Under the pieces are notes generated by a model. It did not search any database and was not told the origin of the DNA. It saw only the letters and a program-made list of their open reading frames with translations. This document shows positions 16,878 to 28,423 of a stretch of 64,000 nt of DNA, in pieces (the first letter of the stretch is position 1; every line of letters begins with the position of its first letter). Both the position numbers and the translations under genes were made by a program. The stretch is from Paenibacillus aestuarii (GTDB lineage: Bacteria > Bacillota > Bacilli > Paenibacillales > NBRC-103111): positions 1-64,000 of the forward strand of contig NZ_JAQFVF010000044.1 in NCBI RefSeq assembly GCF_027789125.1, in the 5' to 3' direction.

Positions 16878-18070
16878 GTTGATTTCACTCCTATCGCTAC
16901 AAAGCGGCTTGAATTACCGGTAATCATGCCGCCTGCGCGGCCTAACAAGCCGCAAGGCAGCCCATTCAACACAAAAAGTCCTGTCAGCACATGCATCTCT
17001 CCATCCGCAAATCCAAGCTTCGGCAGTTCCGTCCGCTGTTGATATACGCGCTTGAAAAAAATACTCGTATCAAAACCCGCTTCGTCCATTACTTCCAGCT
17101 CACCATTCGCATCGAACAGCTGGACGGAACCTCCTTCGCGGCCGAACATCGATTTGGAGACGTAGTTCCCTGACAAAGCCGGCGTTACATAGGTCGCAAG
17201 CATATACGTGTCAATTGCGGCATGCTCTTCTTCAGTAAATATCGGATCCCGCTTCTCGTGCAGCTCCCAGATCAGCGCTTGCAGGCCTTTGGATTGCAGA
17301 ATGATCGCATGCAGCGGATTAAACAGCTCGATGAACCGTTCCTCAATCGCATAGGAAAACGCCTCGCCCCCGTCGTCAATTCCCATCCATTCCTTCGGAT
17401 ACAGGGCGAACATTCGCTCGATTCTCTGATGCTCGCCGACTTTCACAACCCCTTCATCGATCCATAAATCCAAGCAATCGATGCAAGTGATCTCGCGCCC
17501 GCTATGACTGACTAAGGCGTCGATAGTGCCGCTATCCTCGACGTGCTGCCCATAGCCCGTACAAGCGGCATAATCCGGTGCTTCCGCTGCCCAGGCGCTG
17601 CGGATAAGCTCCTTCATGCCGGCGTTCGGCGAAGCGATGTCATACTGAGCGCACATCCAGGGTGTTGCGATCGACGCTTCCACGTACCCTGTCGGCGTAT
17701 CGGCGTTCAGCTCCAGCAGTTTGATGCGGCCTGCTTGATCGACGGCAAAATCAAACCTGGCATATCTGCTGATAACTCCCGGCGCAGCCATCTCCAGCCG
17801 GTCAAGCCCATCCCACAGCACCTCGGGAATTGACAGCTGCTCGTATAGATCCCTGCGCCCCTTGACACGTCTGGCCGCTTTATCAAAGATGTTCCACAGC
17901 AGCTCTGCCGCGCGGAACAGCTCATGATAGGACGCTCGCTCCATCACCAGGAGCTGGTCCATCCAGTAGGCTTCCTCCTCCAGGTCCGCCCACGTGAATC
18001 CAAGCTCCGCCAGTTGTCGTACGCGGGCCGCCCGGTCGGGTGAAGGGGTTCCGATGACCTCGTAAACCAT
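16874..18070 (-). CDS. Glutathionylspermidine-synthase-like ATP-grasp ligase
   Basis: 398 residues, matching the YjfC/YgiC family that corresponds to the synthetase half of GspS and lacks the amidase half. Key ATP-grasp residues are visible: FDFAVDQAGRIKLLELNADTPT at about 106-127 with Glu120, Asn122 and the DTPT loop, then Glu131; EGGSVQLFD lies near residue 316. The GspS reaction joins a peptide carboxylate to a polyamine amine. Members in DUF350 neighbourhoods are predicted amidoligases acting on peptides or proteins, and no glutathione pathway is expected in this type of Gram-positive. GGGAGGT lies nine bases before the ATG. Third gene of the operon. Confidence 0.85.
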   Translation of the reverse strand: MVYEVIGTPSPDRAARVRQLAELGFTWADLEEEAYWMDQLLVMERASYHELFRAAELLWNIFDKAARRVKGRRDLYEQLSIPEVLWDGLDRLEMAAPGVISRYARFDFAVDQAGRIKLLELNADTPTGYVEASIATPWMCAQYDIASPNAGMKELIRSAWAAEAPDYAACTGYGQHVEDSGTIDALVSHSGREITCIDCLDLWIDEGVVKVGEHQRIERMFALYPKEWMGIDDGGEAFSYAIEERFIELFNPLHAIILQSKGLQALIWELHEKRDPIFTEEEHAAIDTYMLATYVTPALSGNYVSKSMFGREGGSVQLFDANGELEVMDEAGFDTSIFFKRVYQQRTELPKLGFADGEMHVLTGLFVLNGLPCGLLGRAGGMITGNSSRFVAIGVKST

Positions 18071-18075
18071 CCGAA

Positions 18076-18813
18076 TTAACCTCCCGAGCTGGACGAGGAG
18101 GAGGAGCTGAAGCCGCTCGACTTCCCACCGATGCTGCCGCTGGACGTTGAAGTGGACTTCGAGCTTCCGCTGCTCGAGCTGGAACTGCTGCCTGTGCTTA
18201 CGCTGGAGCTGCTGCCTGTGCTTGTTTTAGCACTGTTTGAAGAGCTCGTGCTGCTGCTTGACGTACTTTTGGTGCTGGTTCCCGTTGTTGTGCTAGCTGA
18301 CGATTTATTCGTTGAGAACGTCCCCTTGCCGCTGGAAGTCGTCGGCGATTTCGCTACAGACCGGTTGGAGAAGGAATTACCTTGATACGTCTTCGTGACA
18401 TAAGGGGTATTTGAGCGATAATTATATGTCGTATGATTGCTGACCCAAGTACTGGAGGAATAAGGGCTGCCCGAGTTAAAAATTAGGTGGTACAGCAGCA
18501 GGTCATCCCAACCAAACCCGCCGCCATAGCTATGATTTACAATAATCGGCGCAGTCCCGCTGCTTGTGACAGTAGATCCACCGACCGCCGCTGATGGTGT
18601 TGGCGAAGGTGACGCGGAGCTGTCCTTCTCCGCTGCCTGAATCGGCAGACTCCAATCTACGGCCGCGTCATAATAAGCTTTCACTTCATCGTTCGACCAC
18701 TCGACCAGTGACGGCGTCCCTGCAGCAATGGCTGGTGTCTGCGGGTAGATGAACAGTTGGCTGGCTAACAGCAAGCCCACGGATGCTGTCACCACTTTGA
18801 ACGGCCTCTTCAC
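18076..18813 (-). CDS. Exported Ser-rich protein, possible ligase target
   Basis: 245 residues. Signal peptide about 1-31 (ends PAIAA). Residues 32-155 contain a unique segment (GGGFGWDDLLLYHLIF near 97). The last 90 residues are almost only Ser, Thr, Gly and Lys, ending in eight Ser and Gly-Gly. No family recognised. E. coli ligase neighbours (YgiB/YjfM) are also surface proteins with Gly/Ser-rich tails, so this may be the protein modified by the adjacent ligase; that is inference. GTG start overlaps the previous stop (GTGA). The terminal Gly-Gly codons also form the Shine-Dalgarno of the ligase gene, so the tail sequence is doubly constrained. Confidence 0.78.
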   Translation of the reverse strand: MKRPFKVVTASVGLLLASQLFIYPQTPAIAAGTPSLVEWSNDEVKAYYDAAVDWSLPIQAAEKDSSASPSPTPSAAVGGSTVTSSGTAPIIVNHSYGGGFGWDDLLLYHLIFNSGSPYSSSTWVSNHTTYNYRSNTPYVTKTYQGNSFSNRSVAKSPTTSSGKGTFSTNKSSASTTTGTSTKSTSSSSTSSSNSAKTSTGSSSSVSTGSSSSSSSGSSKSTSTSSGSIGGKSSGFSSSSSSSSGG

Positions 18814-19031
18814 TCTTCGCTACCTCCTCCATGTCCACCTGCTGTGATTAACAGCAATTCGAATGTGTCATCATCCAAATTGAGTCTTCCCTCTATCATT
18901 TCATATTCCTTTTGGTTGATAAGCACATAATTGGCTGACTGCAGCGATTGGATCAACGACTGATCCCATGGACGATCACCAATGTTGCGAAGCTGCCCGC
19001 CAGCCAGTTTTTCCATGAATACGATTTTCAT
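18810..19031 (-). CDS. Small protein heading the ligase operon
   Basis: 73 residues, soluble, mixed charge, ending AGGHGGGSEE. No family recognised. The ATG at 19029-19031 is preferred to the adjacent TTG because GGAGG is seven bases upstream of it. The stop overlaps the Ser-rich gene start. Being first in the operon and short, it could be a regulator or a carrier-like peptide; its Gly-rich tail is suggestive but not diagnostic. Confidence 0.68.
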   Translation of the reverse strand: MKIVFMEKLAGGQLRNIGDRPWDQSLIQSLQSANYVLINQKEYEMIEGRLNLDDDTFELLLITAGGHGGGSEE

Positions 19032-19110
19032 CAAGGATCCTCCTCAAAAATGTGACTAATATGTAAAACGCAAGAGCGGGCAATTTGTTTCAAAGTTTTA
19101 TTAAAAAAGA

Positions 19111-19140
19111 AAAAAGCCCATCCCGCAGGATCGGCTTTTT
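19111..19140. terminator. Bidirectional terminator between 19151 gene and ligase operon
   Basis: AAAAAGCC-c-ATCC pairs with GGAT-c-GGCTTTTT around CGCA. It lies just past the stop of the lipoprotein gene and about 80 bases before the next gene, so the two minus-strand units are separate. Confidence 0.85.
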
Positions 19141-19150
19141 CCACCTGTTC

Positions 19151-20263
19151 TTAAGTTGCAACGCGTTTGGCACGTAAAAATGTTTTCTTCCAGTATGGAA
19201 TATTGATATTGCTGATTTGAACGCCATTTTTCGGCTCTGGCGAGGCGTGCAGCATTTTATTATTTCCCATGTAAATACCGACATGGCCCACGGTTTTGTT
19301 CGTTCTGAAGCGACCGGGCACGTAGAAAAACATTAAATCGCCCTTTCTCAAGCTTTTGCGGCTCACCTGGCTCCCCACTGTTGCTTGCTGGCGTGCAACC
19401 CGCGGTAGTTTGACACCATATTTTCCAAATACGTACTGTGTAAAGGTTGAACAATCGAATTTTCCTGTCTGCGGATAAGGCCCTGTGCCGAATTTATATT
19501 TTACACCCATGTACTGCTCGCCCTTATTGATCACGGCATTCAGATTGATGTTCTTCAACACAGGAATTGCCTCCGGAGCGACCGACTGCGCCCATACCTC
19601 CAGATCTTCTCTGCTCAGATTTTCAATGGACGCCGGATTCGTGGCCGACTCATTCCCCTTGAAAGGATCGTTCGGATCATCAGCAAAATCGAGCTCAGGC
19701 GAATTGCTGCTCGGATCCGGATCCGGATCTCCTTCGTGTTCAATCACCGGTATCGTCGTTGGGTGAATACTCACCTGATGCTCCATAACGTCAAAGGACA
19801 TATCATCTTGAAACAGATCCCCCAAAGCCGATACTGGAATATAGACAGTATCCCCTTCTTTGACAATAGGTTGACTCAAATGAATCACGTTGTCTTCTTT
19901 GATGGCTCTATTCGAATTCACGATAAGTTCGAAGTTTGCGTCATTATCGCCAATCATAAGCTTTGATTTCGTAGAATCCCAATCGGTTTGGAATCTCAAC
20001 AGCTTGATCAAATCATTGGCCGACACATAATTCACGTTTCCTATTGCTTTTATAGGGATAATAGCATTACCACTGGCTGGATTAGTGCTAAGCATATTTA
20101 CGCCTTGGCCGGCCTGTGACAAGCTTCTCGTGCCTTGTTGAATTGAAGGCGATGCTGCCGGCGTTGTCGGTTTAGGCTGTGCATAGTCGCTGCCGCATCC
20201 CGTCGTCGTTGCCAGAATAACGGCCATACCGCCAACTGCTGTTGATTTTAACCTTTTCCACAT
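19151..20263 (-). CDS. Lipoprotein-like NlpC/P60 hydrolase with stalk-type N domain
   Basis: 370 residues. N-terminal export signal with a possible lipid-attachment Cys23 (ATTTGC; an imperfect lipobox). Residues 65-170 resemble the copper-amine-oxidase N-terminal 'stalk' domain common in Paenibacillus surface proteins (IPIKAIGNVNYVSANDLIKLL; VKEGDTVYIPVSALGDLF). An acidic Asp/Pro linker (178-205) leads to the NlpC/P60 domain at about 245-370 with Cys271 in FDCSTF, His327 in VGHVGIYMG and His339 in LHASP. Predicted extracellular peptidoglycan endopeptidase held at the membrane face. AAAGGAG precedes the ATG. Confidence 0.87.
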   Translation of the reverse strand: MWKRLKSTAVGGMAVILATTTGCGSDYAQPKPTTPAASPSIQQGTRSLSQAGQGVNMLSTNPASGNAIIPIKAIGNVNYVSANDLIKLLRFQTDWDSTKSKLMIGDNDANFELIVNSNRAIKEDNVIHLSQPIVKEGDTVYIPVSALGDLFQDDMSFDVMEHQVSIHPTTIPVIEHEGDPDPDPSSNSPELDFADDPNDPFKGNESATNPASIENLSREDLEVWAQSVAPEAIPVLKNINLNAVINKGEQYMGVKYKFGTGPYPQTGKFDCSTFTQYVFGKYGVKLPRVARQQATVGSQVSRKSLRKGDLMFFYVPGRFRTNKTVGHVGIYMGNNKMLHASPEPKNGVQISNINIPYWKKTFLRAKRVAT

Positions 20264-20387
20264 GGGTTCTCTTCTCCTTTAAGGACATGTTTTGACCTCC
20301 TTAGGGTGAGACAACCCTGCTACAAATATGCATGAATTGTGGTAATGTAGGAATAACTAGAAATTGTTAATAAGGATGTGGACTACA

Positions 20388-20663
20388 ATGTACCAGAGCC
20401 CTAATCGCTCCGCGCTGCCGTTGCTTAGCGTTATTTTCGGCTTGATCGCCGTTCTTCTCAACGCCTTGTTCTTCGGCATCCCACTCGGCTTCCTCTTCGG
20501 GCTGGCAGCGCTTGTATGCGGAATCGTCAGTTACCTGCGTTATGGAAAGAAATATGGTTTGGCTTTATCGCTCATTTCCTTCTTATTGATCGTTCTCTGG
20601 GTGCTAAGCATCGCCGTGCCGCTCTGGGTGGATCCAACTTTGCAAATTAAATGGAAATCATGA
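20388..20663 (+). CDS. Small membrane protein, DUF4190-like
   Basis: 91 residues with two membrane segments separated by a GLAALVCGIVSYLRYGKKYG loop; the G-x-ALVCGI pattern resembles DUF4190 proteins, often found in Gram-positives and of unknown role. ATG 20388 is chosen (AAGGAT eleven bases before); in-frame ATG 20376 and TTG 20364 lie upstream. It ends six bases inside the converging repeat-protein gene. Confidence 0.65.
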   Translation: MYQSPNRSALPLLSVIFGLIAVLLNALFFGIPLGFLFGLAALVCGIVSYLRYGKKYGLALSLISFLLIVLWVLSIAVPLWVDPTLQIKWKS

Positions 20664-21155
20664 AGTTTTGAACCATCCTGCTATCCACTTCAAAAAATCC
20701 ACGGTAAGCGGTACGAGGCCAAAACCGTGATTCCCTATGGGCACGAGCCCATATGCTCTCGCACCAATGGCGACTACCCCCAATGCTGTTTGCCCGATAG
20801 CAACAGCCCCTAAAGCTAACTGGCCGATGGCGACTGCCCCAGCCGCAAACCAGCTAGAGATCGCCACTGCGCCTCCAGCCAAATACGTAGCTATCGCGAC
20901 TGCCCCGATGGACAGCAGCCAGCTGATCGCCACTGCGCCGATTGAGAATACGCCTACGCTCACGGCACCAATGGAGAATACACCGATCGCTACGTCCCCG
21001 ACGGCAATGAAGCCTACAGCCACCTTTTTGCCACGGCCCCCGCCTGTCCGAATGTTGATAATCGGCATCGCTGGAGATGGCCACTGATAGTCGATCTCCC
21101 GCTGATTCCATCCGCGGCTTTCCCACATTCCGTTGAACCATTTCTCGCTTGACAT
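20658..21155 (-). CDS. GAVAIG-repeat protein
   Basis: 165 residues. An N-terminal 40-residue hydrophilic head with several Trp is followed by about ten tandem repeats of 9-11 residues at about 46-150, with consensus G-[AL]-V-[AP]-I-[GS]-x-x-x-[LIF], then a short amphipathic tail (FLKWIAGWF). The regular small/hydrophobic alternation fits either a beta-solenoid or a Gly-zipper membrane structure. I do not recognise a named family. Strong Shine-Dalgarno (GAGGGAG) before the ATG. Monocistronic; tail-to-tail overlap with the small membrane protein gene. Confidence 0.75.
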   Translation of the reverse strand: MSSEKWFNGMWESRGWNQREIDYQWPSPAMPIINIRTGGGRGKKVAVGFIAVGDVAIGVFSIGAVSVGVFSIGAVAISWLLSIGAVAIATYLAGGAVAISSWFAAGAVAIGQLALGAVAIGQTALGVVAIGARAYGLVPIGNHGFGLVPLTVDFLKWIAGWFKTS

Positions 21156-21426
21156 GTCGCTCCCTCGCTTTGCATGCCTGATATCACGGCCGTTATTGCA
21201 TTTAGCATAGCATACGAGTTAGTTACTCAAAACCGTCCAGGGGAGGCTTGGAAATCAGTCTGGAGACGGATAAACTAACCATTTAATAACAATTACTAAC
21301 GAACTTTTGTCATATTTTGTTGTTACAATAACTTTACGAAATTGCCCCTTCATTCAGTGAATCCTTGCGTGGTGTTGATTTTTAGGATTCATTTGTATAT
21401 CGAATTTAAGGAGTTGAGCTATCCGT

Positions 21427-21807
21427 ATGTCAAAAGACAATCAGACTAACGTAATTACGATTTCCGATGACGTCGTGTCAACCATCGCAGGACTTGCCGC
21501 ACTGGAAACACCAGGCGTTGCAGCCATGTCTGCAGGCATTTCAGAAGGCTTGGCTAAACGGCTGAGCGGCAGAAACATTCAAAAAGGCGTCTCTGTAGAG
21601 GTCGGCCAAGTGGAAACAGCCATCCACCTTCGTGTGATTGTCATTTATGGCTCCCGCATTCAAGATGTATGCCGCGAGCTGCAGCAGAATGTTCAGGAAA
21701 CCATTGAGAATATGACAGGCCTCAAAGTCGTTTCCGTCAATGTAAAGGTTGAAGGTGTATCCTTCAAAGAAGATGAAGATCAAGCAGATGAACGGGTCGC
21801 TAAGTAG
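21427..21807 (+). CDS. Asp23/Gls24 family envelope stress protein
   Basis: 126 residues, the usual length. Family pattern: ITISDDVVSTIAGLAALETPGVAAM at the start, GVSVEVGQVETAIHLRVIVIYG in the middle and NVKVEGVSF near the end; the last dozen residues are acidic. In staphylococci and streptococci such proteins sit at the membrane with AmaP; no AmaP gene is adjacent here. Related YloU and YqhY are housekeeping proteins near fatty-acid or ribosome genes; this solitary copy resembles neither by context. AAGGAG is 13 bases from the ATG, longer than usual. Confidence 0.88.
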   Translation: MSKDNQTNVITISDDVVSTIAGLAALETPGVAAMSAGISEGLAKRLSGRNIQKGVSVEVGQVETAIHLRVIVIYGSRIQDVCRELQQNVQETIENMTGLKVVSVNVKVEGVSFKEDEDQADERVAK

Positions 21808-21812
21808 CATAT

Positions 21813-21862
21813 TGAAAAAGAACAGCCCCACTTGTTGAGAAGATGGGGTTCCCTGCTTTTTG
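21813..21862 (+). terminator. Probable terminator of the Asp23 gene
   Basis: AAAAAG..CAGCCCCA pairs in pieces with TGGGG..CTGCTTTTT. The pairing is interrupted, so confidence is moderate. Confidence 0.45.
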
Positions 21863-21949
21863 CGACAGCATAAGCAAAAGACTATCAACCTTACATAAAT
21901 AAGCAACGCAGGATTCTTTTCAAACAACGGATTCCGATAGTTAGTTCAA

Positions 21950-21992
21950 CAAAAGGCGCTTGATGCGCTTTTTGTCTACAGAACGCCTTTTG
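21950..21992. repeat. Inverted repeat CAAAAGGCG / CGCCTTTTG
   Basis: Nine-base perfect inverted repeat with a 25-base loop that contains GCGCTTTTTG, itself able to pair with the left arm. Lies in the gene-free interval 21808-22089 between converging genes. Could be a terminator variant or a small repeat element. Confidence 0.4.
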
Positions 21993-22033
21993 ACGGTTTG
22001 TTGCTAGAACCGGGTCCAATGCAAGGGCAAAAT

Positions 22034-22065
22034 AAAAAAATCCGTAGATAATATCTACGGATTTT
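22034..22065 (-). terminator. Terminator of the suf operon
   Basis: AAAATCCGTAGATA / TATCTACGGATTTT, perfect 14-base stem with one-base centre, followed on the minus strand by a T-rich run. Directly past sufB. Confidence 0.88.
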
Positions 22066-22089
22066 ACACATATATGTGTCGATTAACTC

Positions 22090-23487
22090 TTAACCAATAG
22101 AACCTTCCATCTCGAACTTGATCAGGCGATTCATCTCAACAGCATACTCCATTGGCAGTTCTTTCGTGAACGGCTCAATGAAGCCCATAACGATCATTTG
22201 TGTAGCTTCCGCCTCTGTCAAACCACGGCTCATGAGGTAGAACAATTGATCCTCAGATACCTTGGATACAGTAGCTTCGTGCTCCAGCGTAATGTTATCG
22301 TTCATGATTTCGTTGTAAGGAATAGTATCCGAAGTCGATTCGTTATCCAGAATCAACGTATCGCACTTGATGTTCGCTTTGGAACCTTGCGAATTGCGTC
22401 CAAAGGAAGCCAAGCCGCGGTAAGTTACTTTACCGCCATGCTTCGAGATCGACTTAGATACGATCGTCGAAGTTGTATCAGGCGCCAGATGCGTCATTTT
22501 CGCGCCAGCGTCTTGGTGTTGCCCTTTGCCCGCAACGGCGATGGACAGAACCATGCCTTTGGCGCCGCGGCCTTTCAGCACAACAGCTGGATATTTCATC
22601 GTCAGCTTGGAACCGATGTTGCCATCAACCCACTCCATAGTTGCATTCTCTTCAGCAACTGCACGTTTAGTAACGAGGTTGTAGATGTTAGGCGCCCAGT
22701 TTTGGATCGTTGTATAACGGGCACGGGAATTTTTCTTACATACGATCTCAACCACCGCAGAGTGCAGGGAGTTCGTGCTGTAGATCGGAGCTGTACAGCC
22801 TTCTACATAATGCACGAAGCTGTCTTCGTCAGTGATAATGAGCGTACGCTCGAATTGACCCATGTTCTCCGAGTTAATCCGGAAGTAAGCTTGCAGTGGG
22901 ATTTCGCATTTTACGCCTTTTGGTACGTAAATGAACGAACCGCCGGACCATACCGCACTGTTTAGCGCCGCGAACTTATTGTCGCTAGGCGGGATTACCG
23001 TGCCGAAGTATTCTTTGAACAGCTCAGGGTACTCACGAAGCGCCGTATCAGTATCTGTGAAGATAACGCCTTGCTCTTCAAGTTCCTTCTGCATGCTGTG
23101 GTAAACGACCTCGGACTCGTACTGTGCAGATACACCTGCAAGGAACTTTTGTTCCGCTTCAGGGATACCGAGTTTATCGAACGTTTCTTTGATTTCTGTA
23201 GGCACTTCTTCCCACGTTTTACCTTGCTTCTCGGACGGTTTCACATAGTACTGGATGTCGTTGAAATCCAGATCATCCAGGTTGCCGCCCCAGCGTGGCA
23301 TCGGCATCGCGAAGAATTGCTCCAAAGACTTCAGACGGAATTGAAGCATCCAGTCCGGTTCGCCTTTCATTTTGGAAATTTCCGCAACGATTTCGCGAGT
23401 CAAGCCTTTACCGGATTGGAACACCGCTTTATGTTCGTCTCTAAAACCATATTTATAATCTTCGAGATCTGGCATTTGTTTAGCCAT
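22090..23487 (-). CDS. sufB: Fe-S cluster scaffold subunit SufB
   Basis: 465 residues, full length for the Gram-positive SufB. Core beta-helix region with ADLTrp-type motif replaced by the family's [20 protein letters not shown] near residue 230 and [21 protein letters not shown] near 372. With SufC and SufD it forms the SufBCD scaffold that builds 4Fe-4S clusters with sulfur from SufS-SufU. Last gene of the operon, 24 bases after sufU. AGAGGTGG precedes the ATG. Confidence 0.96.
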   Translation of the reverse strand: MAKQMPDLEDYKYGFRDEHKAVFQSGKGLTREIVAEISKMKGEPDWMLQFRLKSLEQFFAMPMPRWGGNLDDLDFNDIQYYVKPSEKQGKTWEEVPTEIKETFDKLGIPEAEQKFLAGVSAQYESEVVYHSMQKELEEQGVIFTDTDTALREYPELFKEYFGTVIPPSDNKFAALNSAVWSGGSFIYVPKGVKCEIPLQAYFRINSENMGQFERTLIITDEDSFVHYVEGCTAPIYSTNSLHSAVVEIVCKKNSRARYTTIQNWAPNIYNLVTKRAVAEENATMEWVDGNIGSKLTMKYPAVVLKGRGAKGMVLSIAVAGKGQHQDAGAKMTHLAPDTTSTIVSKSISKHGGKVTYRGLASFGRNSQGSKANIKCDTLILDNESTSDTIPYNEIMNDNITLEHEATVSKVSEDQLFYLMSRGLTEAEATQMIVMGFIEPFTKELPMEYAVEMNRLIKFEMEGSIG

Positions 23488-23511
23488 GGTTGATTTCCAC
23501 CTCTTCTTTCA

Positions 23512-26448
<2,937 letters not shown>

Positions 26449-26463
26449 CGTAATCCTCCTGAT

Positions 26464-27294
26464 TTAGTACTTCGGTGCAGTCGTGTTCATAGGAATTTTG
26501 AATTCTTCCTCATCTTGACCAACCGTTTCGTCCACGATGCCGAGTTCTTCTTTAATCCAGTCATAGCCTTCCGCTTCCAGACGCTCTGCCAGCTCAGGAC
26601 CGCCGGATTTCACAATACGACCTTGCATCATAACATGTACAAAATCAGGATTAATGTAATTGAGCAAACGTTGGTAGTGCGTGATGATCAGGAAGCCGCG
26701 CTCTTCGTTGCGCATAGCGTTAACACCTTCAGCTACGATGCGAAGCGCGTCGATGTCAAGACCGGAATCGATCTCGTCAAGGATGACGATTTTCGGCTCA
26801 AGCAGCAGCATTTGCAGAATTTCGTTACGCTTCTTCTCACCGCCGGAGAAACCTTCGTTCAAGTAACGGTGCATGAACTCTGGGTTCATTTCCAGTTGCT
26901 TCATCTTCGCTTCCATTTGGCGGATGAACTTGATCAAGGAAATCTCATTGCCTTCGCCACGGCGTGCGTTAATGGCGCTGCGCAGGAAGTCGGCGTTCGT
27001 TACGCCCGTGATTTCGCTTGGGTATTGCATAGCTAGGAACAAGCCAGCGCGTGCTCTCTCGTCAACGCCCATTTCCAGCACGTCTTCGCCGTCCAGCGCA
27101 ACAGAGCCTTCTGTTACTTCATATTTGGGATGGCCCATCAATGCGGAAGCCAGCGTACTCTTACCAGTACCGTTCGGGCCCATAATCGCATGAACTTCGC
27201 CGCCTTTAATTTCGAGGCTAAGTCCTTTCAGGATTTCCTTTCCTTCGACGTTCGCTTTCAGACCGTCTATTGTGAATGTTGGTGAATTTGCCAT
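26464..27294 (-). CDS. sufC: Fe-S assembly ATPase SufC
   Basis: 276 residues, ABC-type ATPase: Walker [10 protein letters not shown] near residue 39, signature [11 protein letters not shown] near 145, Walker [11 protein letters not shown] near 168. Drives conformational change of SufBD. ATG 27292-27294 is chosen; an in-frame ATG five codons upstream lies inside the Shine-Dalgarno (GGAGG). The last 20 residues are an acidic tail slightly longer than in B. subtilis. First gene of sufC-D-S-U-B. Confidence 0.96.
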   Translation of the reverse strand: MANSPTFTIDGLKANVEGKEILKGLSLEIKGGEVHAIMGPNGTGKSTLASALMGHPKYEVTEGSVALDGEDVLEMGVDERARAGLFLAMQYPSEITGVTNADFLRSAINARRGEGNEISLIKFIRQMEAKMKQLEMNPEFMHRYLNEGFSGGEKKRNEILQMLLLEPKIVILDEIDSGLDIDALRIVAEGVNAMRNEERGFLIITHYQRLLNYINPDFVHVMMQGRIVKSGGPELAERLEAEGYDWIKEELGIVDETVGQDEEEFKIPMNTTAPKY

Positions 27295-27328
27295 TTCGTA
27301 AGCCTCCATAATTAAATGTACTTGTATA

Positions 27329-27400
27329 TGAAAATCATTATTAACTGATTCTCACTGATTCTCATTAGAATAATTCTATTATAACTTACTACATCAAATC
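27329..27400 (-). promoter_or_regulatory. suf promoter with two Fur/PerR-like boxes
   Basis: Minus-strand -10 TATAAT at 27383-27378 with a weak -35 (TTCTTG or TTTCTT, 16-17 bases upstream). The 15-mer at 27329-27343 reads TAATAATgATTTTCA on the minus strand, 12 of 14 matches to the Bacillus Fur box TGATAATnATTATCA. A second partial match (10 of 14) lies at 27356-27370, just downstream of the -10. Position suggests repression, by iron or peroxide. Confidence 0.6.
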
Positions 27401-27449
27401 AAGAAAGGGGAATTCCGCAAGTAAGTCGTCCATTCTGTGGCTTCCTGAC

Positions 27450-28022
27450 CTAATTCGACGCCAGTCTGCGTTTGATTTCGTCAGCTTGCGCCGCGAATTG
27501 ACTGTCGCTGAGCACAGGGGTCATCGCGATGTCCGAAGGCAGGCTTGCTTGTACTTGAATCCATGATCTGCATCCCAGATAGGCTTGTTCGATCGGGATG
27601 TGGAGCGGCTGCTCCAACTTATGTACTCTCAGCAGCATAATATGCAGCGGATTGCTGCGTTTCCACTTTAATCTTTCCTCTGTGAAGTTCTCTGTCCATA
27701 TGTGAAAAGGAAATATCTTGTCCAACTGCTCTTGGTCGCTGACCAAGATATCTTCAACCATTTGCGCGTATACGCCGATTTTGACCTCCTTGTCATCGGG
27801 ACTCCAACCAGCAAGCGTATCATCGATGACGCCTCGAAACTCTTCCTTTAATAACCCCTTGCGTTGGTGCTCGTAAGTCGGATATAGAAAGAAAGCGTCT
27901 GCTTGCACCTGAAAATCCCTCGTTTCCTCAACGATGCCTCCCTTGCGCATGATGAAGATCTGGCTGCCGTCTTCCAGCGCTTTTATGGCCGATGCCCACT
28001 CTTTAAGGGCGATAGGTAACAT
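27450..28022 (-). CDS. DUF1802 family protein
   Basis: 190 residues, soluble. Opening LPIALKEWASAIKALEDGSQIFIMRKGGI and the later FFLYPTYEHQRKGLLKEEF are typical of DUF1802, a family of unknown function in bacteria and some archaea. ATG 28022 is chosen over the TTG two codons earlier; the Shine-Dalgarno is poor (GAGG). Lies alone between suf and a small membrane protein gene. Confidence 0.78.
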   Translation of the reverse strand: MLPIALKEWASAIKALEDGSQIFIMRKGGIVEETRDFQVQADAFFLYPTYEHQRKGLLKEEFRGVIDDTLAGWSPDDKEVKIGVYAQMVEDILVSDQEQLDKIFPFHIWTENFTEERLKWKRSNPLHIMLLRVHKLEQPLHIPIEQAYLGCRSWIQVQASLPSDIAMTPVLSDSQFAAQADEIKRRLASN

Positions 28023-28104
28023 AACCAAACCTCGTCCACCTCGTTCTCCACATGATCCTATCCATTATAAGAAATCTCCGATAACAACACAACGTTACGC
28101 GCAA

Positions 28105-28136
28105 AACAAAAAGGGACAGCCGTCTGGCCATCCCTA
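28105..28136 (-). terminator. Terminator of the 28144 gene
   Basis: Minus-strand AGGGA-TG-GCC pairs with GGC-TG-TCCCT, followed by TTTTTGTTTT. Eight bases past the stop codon. Confidence 0.75.
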
Positions 28137-28143
28137 TATCGAT

Positions 28144-28332
28144 TTATTTTGCAGTTTCGGCGTAATATGCCGGTTGAATGCGGGCAAACTGTTCCTGATT
28201 CTGTTTCATCGGGTTCGGGTTCGGGGTTGTTGTCGAACTTACAGCCGAGCCGGGTGATTCCGCGTTAAAGGCTAATACTAGCAATAAAAAGAAAGCGGTG
28301 CATACGAGCAGCAGATTCAGGACTCTCATCAC
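28144..28332 (-). CDS. Small single-span membrane protein
   Basis: About 62 residues: one membrane helix (LNLLLVCTAFFLLLVLAF) then a Pro/Asn/Thr linker and a short polar tail ending YYAETAK. Start is GTG 28332 or the next codon ATG; GGGAGG is nine bases from the GTG. No family recognised. Terminator follows. Confidence 0.55.
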   Translation of the reverse strand: MMRVLNLLLVCTAFFLLLVLAFNAESPGSAVSSTTTPNPNPMKQNQEQFARIQPAYYAETAK

Positions 28333-28423
28333 GCTAACGTTCCTCCCAAGATCAGTTGCTCTCAATATACCAGAAAATCGTCAATCTAATGTTTGCGCAG
28401 CTTAAAGGTTTTGTAAATCCGGC

